Positions 25,959 to 32,478 of a DNA stretch of 64,000 nt are shown one piece after another. The DNA comes from JAGPUQ01 sp947084925. Lineage in GTDB: Bacteria; Pseudomonadota; Gammaproteobacteria; Pseudomonadales; Porticoccaceae. The stretch is taken from positions 15,720 through 79,719 of the forward strand of contig CAMTUJ010000006.1 in NCBI GenBank assembly GCA_947084925.1, read 5' to 3'. Each line of letters starts with the position of its first letter. Position 1 is the stretch's first letter. A program made the position numbers and the translations under genes. A model generated the notes under the pieces. That model ran no database searches, was not told where the DNA came from, and saw only the letters and a list, made by a program, of their open reading frames with translations.

Positions 25959-26200
25959 GCTGCCGACAGGCGAACGCGGGTGCTGGCGTGCGCGATCAGT
26001 TCGACAGGCACGTCGTAATCGCCATCACCGAGCCCCCCGCCCGCCTCCAGCAGGTCGAGGATTGCTCCCGGGAGTTGATCGGCGAGGGCATCCAGGGAAT
26101 CAGCTTCCAGATTCAGGCCGGGCACGTCACTGGATTCGACAAACCACACGCCCGCCTCTTGGTCGCGCGCGGCCTTCACAACAATAACGTTTCCACCCAT
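25955..26200 (-). CDS. hicB: HicB-like antitoxin (DUF1902)
   Basis: This 81-residue protein reads NVIVVKAARDQEAGVWFVESSDVPGLNLEADSLDAL, the partial RNase H-like fold of HicB/DUF1902 antitoxins. These bind and neutralise HicA and repress their own operon. It ends in a short polar tail and lacks an obvious C-terminal DNA-binding domain. ATG at 26200 follows GAGGTAGGGAT. It precedes and overlaps the broken hicA by four bases. Because the toxin looks dead, the antitoxin may be a remnant or may act against related toxins elsewhere. Confidence 0.8.
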   Translation of the reverse strand: MGGNVIVVKAARDQEAGVWFVESSDVPGLNLEADSLDALADQLPGAILDLLEAGGGLGDGDYDVPVELIAHASTRVRLSAA

Positions 26201-26326
26201 ATCCCTACCTCTAGCCAGCATCATGGCGTTTCAAGCGGTTCCAGTGTATTCCGGTTCGCTCGGGTGCACCATCAAGTGGCGGAGTGCGCCGATAGTGTTG
26301 GCGGGTTTCGGACTTCGACAGGGCCG

Positions 26327-26338
26327 TCCTGGGCACCA
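26327..26338 (+). repeat. att-like direct repeat, copy 2
   Basis: This is an exact 12-base copy of the tRNA-Leu(CAG) 3' end, including CCA, in the same orientation and 661 bp downstream of the first. No tRNA body accompanies it. It fits a residual attachment site of a small, mostly lost integrated element. Confidence 0.6.
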
Positions 26339-26451
26339 TCGCAATTCCCCCCGGCAACCTTCGCAGCCCGACATTGGCGCGCCAGGCGTCAACAAAAGCA
26401 GACCTGTTGATATCGCGCAGATAACGCGCCCGTGTCCGAGGGTACATGTGT

Positions 26452-26480
26452 TAGGCAAGCCACGCCTTGCCGACTATACT
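26452..26480 (+). promoter_or_regulatory. Promoter with possible operator before the monooxygenase gene
   Basis: TAGGCA (26452-26457) and TATACT (26475-26480) are 17 bases apart. An inverted repeat GGCAAG-6 bases-CTTGCC (26454-26459 and 26466-26471) sits between and across the -35, a typical place for a repressor or activator site. It lies about 135 bases before the ATG of the monooxygenase. Confidence 0.5.
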
Positions 26481-26615
26481 TAAAACCACCAATTACCCTG
26501 TGTCGCCACATAAAGCCTGCGCGTCTTCCCCCGCAGCGAGTCGCGGCAGACCGGGTACTCGACTTTTTTTGCAGCCTACCGTTACCAACAACCACTACCC
26601 ATCGAGGTTATTACC

Positions 26616-28403
26616 ATGGCAGAAGCTAAAGCGGTGAGCAAAATAGCCAAGGGCGAGAACGTCTCGCGTTTGAGCGCCTTTGACCCGAACTACAAGACCG
26701 ACAAACCCCAGTCCTATTACGACGAGATCAAGCGGAAGTTTGCCGAGGAGCGCGACCTGCGCTTGAATTACCGCCCGGAGGGAACCGCCCAGTTCACCTC
26801 GGACCTGGATGGTGAACTGGCGCACTTTGGCGAAGACCCGTACGGCGGCAACTTCAAGCCGCGCGAAGCCATCAACGACACCGTTGAAGTGCTGTTCACC
26901 GGCGGCGGCTTCTCCGCGCTGCTGTCCATCGCCCGCCTGCGCGAATATGGCGTCAAGAGCATTCGTATCGTCGAACGCGGGGCCGATGTCGGTGGCACCT
27001 GGTACTGGAACCGCTATCCCGGCGCCGCCTGTGACGTGCCTTCCTACGATTACCTGCCGCTGCTCGAAGAACTCGACTATGTGCCCAGCCGCCGCTACGC
27101 GCGCGCCACCGAAATTTTCGAGCACTGCCAGCGCATCGCCAAGTATTACAACATCTACGACCTCGCCGTATTCCAGACCACCGTCACCTCGACGGTGTGG
27201 AATGAAGAAGAAAAACTGTGGCACGTCAAAACCGACCGCGGCGACCACATGAAGGCGCGTTTCGTGGTGTGCGCCAACGGCCCCATGGCCAAGCCCAAGC
27301 TGTCGAAAATCAAAGGGATCCCAAGCTTCAAAGGGAAGTCCTTCCACAGCTCGCGCTGGGATTACGACTACACGGGCAAGAATCTGGAAAAACTGAAGGG
27401 CAAGCGGGTCGCCATCATCGGCACCGGCGCCACCGCCGTGCAGGTGATTCCGGAAGTCGCCAAGACCGCCAAGGAACTCTATGTGTTCCAGCGTACCCCG
27501 TCGTGTATCGACATCCGCAACGACTGGGCCACCGACCCCAACTGGGCGCGCAAACTGAAGCCGGGCTGGCAGGCCGCGCGGCGCCGGCGCGCCATCGACG
27601 GCTCCGACCCGCACGCGCCCAAAACGACCGTGCGCGCCGAGGTCCCGCCCGAGGAGAAAGTCCGCCGCCAGGAGAACGCCAATATCGACTATGTGATGTG
27701 GCTGCACGGCCGCATCGACGAAATCGTCGAGGACAAGGAAACCGCGGAATCCCTCAAGCCCTGGTACATGTTCATGTGCAAGCGGCCCACCTTCCACGAT
27801 GAGTTCCTGCCCACCTTCAACCAGCCCAACGTTCATCTGGTGGATACCCACGGCAAGGGCGTCACCGAAATCACCGAAAAGGGTCCGGTCGCCAACGGCG
27901 AGCAATACGAAGTGGACCTGATCGTCTACGCCACCGGTTTCGAGGTGCAGAAAACCGGCATCTACAACCAGATCATCGGCCGCAACGGCCTTGAGCTGAA
28001 CGAAAAATACAAGGACGGCATCCGCACATTGCTGGGCATCCACTCCCACGGCTACCCGAACCTGTTCATCATGGCCGGGTATCAGGCGTCCTTTCAGTTC
28101 AACATCACCGATGTACTCTCGGTGCAGGGCGACCATATCGCGGCCTGCATCAAGTACACCCGGGAGCACGGCTACAGCACCATCGACATCACCCCCGAAA
28201 TCGAGGAGTGGTGGGTGCAGGAAGTGATCGATTATCGCGGCAAGACCGACCGCAACAAGGAATGTACGCCGGGCTATTACAACTTCGAAGGTGAATTCAA
28301 CCGCCGTCAGGACGGCACCTACAACGGCGGTTTCAAGCGCTATATCGAGAAGGCCAAGGAAGTGCAGGGCGATATGGAGAAAGACTTCCTGTTCGAAAAA
28401 TAA
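26616..28403 (+). CDS. Flavin-containing Baeyer-Villiger-type monooxygenase
   Basis: This enzyme class uses FAD and NADPH with oxygen to insert an oxygen atom next to a ketone. The 595-residue protein has a first dinucleotide-binding loop FTGGGFSA at about 94-101. It then shows DVGGTWYWNRYPGAACDVPSYDY, the fingerprint FxGxxxHxxxWD (Phe238 to Trp248, FKGKSFHSSRWD), and a second NADPH loop IIGTGATAVQ. An N-terminal extension of about 85 residues places it with the larger cyclohexanone/phenylacetone-type members. ATG at 26616 follows GAGG. It has its own promoter and a strong terminator, so it is probably monocistronic. Substrate unknown; a steroid or cyclic ketone is plausible. Confidence 0.92.
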   Translation: MAEAKAVSKIAKGENVSRLSAFDPNYKTDKPQSYYDEIKRKFAEERDLRLNYRPEGTAQFTSDLDGELAHFGEDPYGGNFKPREAINDTVEVLFTGGGFSALLSIARLREYGVKSIRIVERGADVGGTWYWNRYPGAACDVPSYDYLPLLEELDYVPSRRYARATEIFEHCQRIAKYYNIYDLAVFQTTVTSTVWNEEEKLWHVKTDRGDHMKARFVVCANGPMAKPKLSKIKGIPSFKGKSFHSSRWDYDYTGKNLEKLKGKRVAIIGTGATAVQVIPEVAKTAKELYVFQRTPSCIDIRNDWATDPNWARKLKPGWQAARRRRAIDGSDPHAPKTTVRAEVPPEEKVRRQENANIDYVMWLHGRIDEIVEDKETAESLKPWYMFMCKRPTFHDEFLPTFNQPNVHLVDTHGKGVTEITEKGPVANGEQYEVDLIVYATGFEVQKTGIYNQIIGRNGLELNEKYKDGIRTLLGIHSHGYPNLFIMAGYQASFQFNITDVLSVQGDHIAACIKYTREHGYSTIDITPEIEEWWVQEVIDYRGKTDRNKECTPGYYNFEGEFNRRQDGTYNGGFKRYIEKAKEVQGDMEKDFLFEK

Positions 28404-28422
28404 GCGGCAACAAACGCCCCTC

Positions 28423-28455
28423 AAGGCCCCGCGGCGTCAGACGCTGCGGGGCCTT
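28423..28455 (+). terminator. Intrinsic terminator after the monooxygenase gene
   Basis: A 15-bp stem (28423-28437 with 28441-28455, one G-T pair) with a 3-base loop is followed by GCCTTTT. It starts 20 bases after the monooxygenase stop codon. This is the strongest rho-independent terminator in the window together with the one at 59991. Confidence 0.9.
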
Positions 28456-28486
28456 GCCTTTTGCGGCCAACGCGTTGCCCCCGCCG

Positions 28487-28687
28487 TCAGGGGCGAGGCT
28501 CAAATACCAGGGTGTCTTCGTTGATGGTGACGTAGTATTTGCGGGCGTGGGCCATTCGCCGCGCTATGGTCAGATACACTACCTTGTCATCCGGGTCGCA
28601 GGCATTGCGAAAATCATCCCGGCTGATGACCCAGGACTCCCCGTCACCCAGTGCATTCAAAGTGCGCTGCAGATCTGCGGTCGACAT
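28487..28687 (-). CDS. Small conserved-looking hypothetical protein
   Basis: I do not recognise this 66-residue protein. It reads as real coding sequence: ATG at 28687 is preceded by a strong GGGAGGG ribosome site. The product is soluble and mixed-charge (MSTADLQRTLNALGDGESW... ending VTINEDTLVFEPRP), and third codon positions are GC-rich. No membrane segment or cysteine motif is visible. It converges on the monooxygenase terminator and lies before the mobile-element island. Confidence 0.55.
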   Translation of the reverse strand: MSTADLQRTLNALGDGESWVISRDDFRNACDPDDKVVYLTIARRMAHARKYYVTINEDTLVFEPRP

Positions 28688-28830
28688 GCGGCCCTCCCTT
28701 AGGCGAATTATTTTTCAGTCTGGTCTCGGGCGGGCACCTCGGAGCACAAGGAAACACCCCCCTCAGCAAATAACCAGCTAAAAGTAGCCAGCGACGCCGC
28801 CGGTGTCAAGGGGTGGGGTTTGAGCCGGTG

Positions 28831-29286
28831 TTATCCCTGCCCATCCAGGGCATTGACGATGGAGTCCAGCCGATCCCGGGATTCTGTGAGAATATCGTTC
28901 GCCGACGTTCTCTCCAGCCTGAGCCGGATCACGGACGGCAGAGCCGCCCATTCGGCGACGCCTTCGCCTTCCTGCGGGTCATTCGCAAGCAGGTTGGCGA
29001 CCAACACCACATCGACCAGATCCGCATCCGTCTTGGTGACTCGATTAATCTGTTCGTGTTCTTCGGCAACCGCGATCATCTCGGGACCGAAGTTCCATCC
29101 CGCAAGAATCGCGCTACCGACGCCGGTGTGCCACTCTCCAACGATCTGATGGCATGTCTCGCTCTGGCCGAACAGCGCCGGATACTTCTCCGCCCGTTGC
29201 AGGATGTAAAGTTTGCCGATGTCGTGCAGAAGACCTGCCAGCATGGCTTCATCAGGATTGATGCCCCGAGAGATCCTGGCGATCAC
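28831..29286 (-). pseudogene. HDOD domain protein, 5' truncated
   Basis: HDOD proteins are signalling proteins related to HD phosphohydrolases but usually without their activity. The remaining 151 residues read EAMLAGLLHDIGKLYILQ, with CHQIVGEWHTGVGSAILAGW further on, the C-terminal half of the HDOD fold. The N-terminal half is missing. In frame, the sequence becomes a stop about 15 bases upstream of the first plausible codon, exactly where ISL3-type transposase DNA begins. The missing half is not found on the other side of the element. This is best explained by insertion followed by deletion. Confidence 0.7.
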
Positions 29287-29979
29287 ATAGGCGCGTAATC
29301 ACTCACCTCATCGGAAGAAAGGGGACGGTGCGGATGGTGGAGAAGTTGCCATAGCGGCGCGCCTTGCGCTTGGCGGCCTGAAACAGGCCGTTGATGGCTT
29401 CAAGGAAGCCGTTGGTCTGGCGCGTCTGGGTCCAGGCGACGATGCCCTCGATATGACAGCGGATCATCGTCGCCACCTCCTTCATCGGCTCGACCTTCGA
29501 GCGCATCACATTGGTGGCCCATTGCGTGAGCATGTCGCGCACGACATTGATCTGCTTGCGCTCCAGAATCTCGCGCAACTGCTCCTTGTAGAGCCAGGCG
29601 CGGGCGGTGCGTTTGGTGGTCACCTGCGCGATGAGCGCATCCAGATCGGCACGGGCATCCGGGGTGAGGCTGGCGCGATCCCGCAGGAGTTTCCAGCGCA
29701 AGCCCTTCAGGCTCGGATCGGTCTTCTGTTCGATGCGCCGGGTCTGGTCGACAGCGGTACTGGCATGGGCGATGACGTGGAACTTGTCGAAGGTAATCCG
29801 GGCATTGGGCAGGTGCTTGGTGACGCCCTTGATGAAGGCCGGCGACATGTCGATGGAAATGGACTCGACGGCCTTCGGATCGCCGCCGTGGGCGGTGAAG
29901 TCGGCGGCGAATGCCTTGATCGTGTCGGCGTAGCGCCCTTCGGTGACGAACAACACCCGGCGCTGGCCGGCATCGGCCA

Positions 29980-31065
29980 CTAGTGTTCTGAGTTAGAAAT
30001 TCGAAGACAAAATCTTTCGACGCTTGCAAGGATATCCGCGGCGGACTTGGCCCAAACGAAGGGTTTGGGGTCGGCGTTGTTGAGTTCGAGGTATTGGCGG
30101 ATGGCCTGTTCGAGCTGTCTGGTTGATCTGTGCGTGGCGCGACGGAGGTACTTCTCAGTCAAGGTGGCGAACCAGCGCTCGACCTGGTTCAGCCAGGAAG
30201 CCGAGGTGGGCGTGAAGTGCACGTAGAACCTGGGATGTCTGGCGAACCAGGCCTTGATGGAGGCAGTCTTGTGCGTGCCGTAGTTGTCCATCACCCAGTG
30301 GATGTCCAAATCGGGCGGCACGTTGGCTTCGATGGTGCGCAGGAACTTCAGAAACTCGCTGCTGCGGTGGCGCCGGTGCAACGCACCGATCACCGCTCCC
30401 GTAGCGATGTCCAGCGCCGCAAAGAGCGTGGTGGTGCCATGGCGCATGTAGTCGTGCGGGCGGCGCTCGGGGATACCGGGGGCCAGCGGCAGGATCGGCT
30501 GCGTGCGATCCAGAGCCTGAATCTGGCTCTTCTCATCCACACACAGCACCATCGCCTTGAGCGGCGGATCGAGGTACAGGCCAACGATGTCGCGGACCTT
30601 TTCGACAAACAGGGGGTCGCTGGAGAGTTTGAACGTCTCCTGGCGGTGCGGCTGCAAGCCCAAAGCCCGCCAGATTCGGCTCACAGCCGTCTGCGACACG
30701 TCCATGGCGCGCGCCATGCTGCGCGTGCTCCAGTGCGTGGCACCCGCAGGCACGGACGCCAGCGTTTTGGCGATGACGGCATCGACTCGGGCATCGTCAA
30801 TCGTGCGCGGCGCGCCCGGGCGCGGCGCATCCAGCAGACCGTCCAGGCGCTGTTCGACAAAACGACCGCGCCATTTCGATACCGTCTGCTGCGTGACCCG
30901 CTGGCGCGCGGCCACGACCTTGTTATCCGCACCCTCGGCACAGGCCAGCACGATGCGCGCTCGCAAGGCCAGGGCCTGCGCTGTCTTGCGACGCAGCATC
31001 AACGCCGTAAGCTGTTCGCGTTCGGACTCGGTCAACACCAATGGCGCCTTCGGTCTTCCTCTCAT
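29980..31065 (-). CDS. IS630 family transposase
   Basis: This 361-residue DDE transposase appears intact. It has an N-terminal helix-turn-helix part (QRVTQQTVSKWRGRFVEQRLDGL) and a second HTH (MDVSQTAVSRIWRALGL). The catalytic domain shows Asp in CVDEKSQIQALDRTQP, Asp in HWVMDNYGTHK and Glu in LNQVERWFATLTEKYLRR. It is preceded by ATG at 31065. Its stop codon TAG uses the target-site TA outside the element's right end. It may supply transposase for related copies such as the fragment at 31911. Confidence 0.93.
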   Translation of the reverse strand: MRGRPKAPLVLTESEREQLTALMLRRKTAQALALRARIVLACAEGADNKVVAARQRVTQQTVSKWRGRFVEQRLDGLLDAPRPGAPRTIDDARVDAVIAKTLASVPAGATHWSTRSMARAMDVSQTAVSRIWRALGLQPHRQETFKLSSDPLFVEKVRDIVGLYLDPPLKAMVLCVDEKSQIQALDRTQPILPLAPGIPERRPHDYMRHGTTTLFAALDIATGAVIGALHRRHRSSEFLKFLRTIEANVPPDLDIHWVMDNYGTHKTASIKAWFARHPRFYVHFTPTSASWLNQVERWFATLTEKYLRRATHRSTRQLEQAIRQYLELNNADPKPFVWAKSAADILASVERFCLRISNSEH

Positions 31066-31146
31066 CGCCGTCCTCGTCGGGCATACACACTACACAACAG
31101 ACTCGGCAATAAGTAAATAGTTCAACGAATTTCTAACTCAGGACAC
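29983..31146 (-). mobile_element. IS630 family insertion sequence, apparently intact
   Basis: The element is 1164 bp, bounded by 21-bp terminal inverted repeats (29983-30003 and 31126-31146) with one mismatch. CTAG is present at both outer edges (29980-29983 and 31146-31149), consistent with duplication of the TA target used by this family. It sits inside the ISL3-type transposase gene, whose reading frame is continuous across the insertion once the element is removed. Confidence 0.92.
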
Positions 31147-31729
31147 TAGCGTGATGTAATCGTGCCCCTTCGCCTTGGATGTCTCATCGGCCGCCAGCCG
31201 CTTGACCTCGGAGAAGTCGGCCTGTTCCAGCCCCGGATCGACATAACGCTTGCAGATCGCCACCACCTGATGCCAGGACAAGCCCACCAGCCGGGATACC
31301 GCCGCGAAGGTCATTTCCCGGCACATCGCCATGATCAGCGTCGAACAGCAGCGTGAAGCCGGCGAGCCGTCCGGCCCAGTCGGGTTCGACCTGTCGAATG
31401 CCGCCATCGGGCAGGCGCGCGCGGGACACGAACCTCCAGATGGCACTCATGCTGGAAGAAGTTCAGATGCCGGTAGCGTTTGGTCACGGTGTCATGCGCC
31501 GGGTGCGCCCCGTCGATGCCGGGCACGGCAAAGCGGCTGCCAGCGATGAAGTCGACGACAATGGACAACGTCTTCTTCGCCACGTCAAACTCGACCCCGT
31601 TGATGTACCACGGGGAGGTAATGCCCAGGGCGGCTTCGAACAATTTGGCAGTCATGTCGCGGTCACTCACGTTTCACAGGGGCGCGCATCTTACTTCCGC
31701 CACCGCGTTACCAATCGCCGCGCAGGTCT

Positions 31730-31768
31730 CCATGGCTGGATGCACAACCCCGCTGCATCCAGCCATGG
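31730..31768. repeat. Perfect 15-bp inverted repeat between IS fragments
   Basis: Arms at 31730-31744 and 31754-31768 are perfectly complementary (CCATGGCTGGATGCA on the left) with a 9-base loop. It lies in a 255-bp stretch without a convincing gene, between the start of the ISL3-type transposase and an IS630 fragment. It could be a REP-like element or part of a lost element's end. Confidence 0.6.
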
Positions 31769-31910
31769 GCCAGCGTATTGCCCGATTCCAGGCGTCAAGG
31801 GTGCGCTTCGCCGGGCTGCGATAACCCCGCGGCCCGCCCTTGACCCCCGGCCTCGGGCTACCAGCGCCGTCACGCACCATTACCCACTCGAAATTCAAAA
31901 GAGGCATAAT

Positions 31911-32346
31911 TCCATGACCCAATGGATGTCGAGATCGGCGGGTACATTGGCTTCGATGGTGCGCAGGAACTGAAGGAACTCACGTGAGCGGTGACGACGA
32001 TGCATTTCGCCGATGACCTGACCGGTAGCAATGTCGAGCGCGGCAAACAGCGTGGTCGTGCCATGACGCATGTAGTCGTGCGTGCGGCGCTCGGGGATAC
32101 CGGGGGCCAGTGGCAGGATCGGCTGCGTGCGATCCAGAGCCTGAATCTGGCTCTTCTCATCCACACAGCACCATCGCCTTGAGCGGCGGATCGAGGTACA
32201 GGCCAACGATGTCGCGGACCTTTTCGACAAACCGGGAGGCGCTGGAGAGGCTGGAGAGTTTGAACGTCTCCTGGCGGTACGGCTGCAAGCCGAAAGCCCG
32301 CCAGATTCGGCTCACAGCCGTCTGCGACACGTCCATGGCGCGCGCC
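31911..32346 (-). pseudogene. IS630 family transposase fragment
   Basis: This 436-bp fragment aligns with the middle of the intact transposase at 29980-31065. It covers MDVSQTAVSRIWRAFGLQPYRQETFKLSS through to LDIHWVM. It lacks both ends. A 2-base loss at about 32167, after MVLC, shifts the frame before VDEKSQIQALDRT, and a small duplication lies in the KLSS region. Many silent differences from the intact copy show that it is a diverged relative, not a recent duplicate. Confidence 0.85.
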
Positions 32347-32478
32347 CAGCCACGCGCGGCGCCACTGCCAAGCGCAAGTCCTATGCGCGGTGCTGCCACA
32401 GGATGCTCCGGAATACGCAACGGGGCGGTGTATGGTACGCGGACGCCTGGCGCCAGCAGCTACTGATGGGAGGATGTC

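Larger units (their letters stand above)
26201..26615. other. Intergenic region before the monooxygenase gene
   Basis: These 415 bp hold no convincing gene. The segment contains the second copy of the tRNA-Leu 3' end (26327-26338) and, closer to the monooxygenase gene, a promoter with an internal inverted repeat (26452-26480). Short open frames here lack recognisable sequence. Confidence 0.6.
29303..31655 (-). pseudogene. ISL3 family transposase gene, frameshifted and split by IS630
   Basis: The N-terminal part starts at ATG 31655 (MTAKLFEAALGITSPWY) and reads HLNFFQHECHLEVRVPR. The frame then shifts near 31450 to RLPDGGIRQVEPDWAGRLAGFTLLFDA and again near 31335 to MCREMTFAAVSRLVGLSWHQV. It continues to ADETSKAKGHDYITLV, where the IS630 element interrupts it. 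Beyond IS630 it resumes with ADAGQRRVLFVTEGRYADTIKAF and runs to 29303. Removing IS630 and one CTAG restores LV-ADAG exactly. The two frameshifts look like 2-base losses. The DDE residues are spread over both halves, so no active transposase is made. The ends of the element were not defined. Confidence 0.88.

Noticed and set aside
26595..28424. 609-residue open frame on the minus strand opposite the monooxygenase gene
   Set aside because: It is a shadow of the real gene on the other strand. High GC at third positions suppresses stops, and it has no family motifs or ribosome site.
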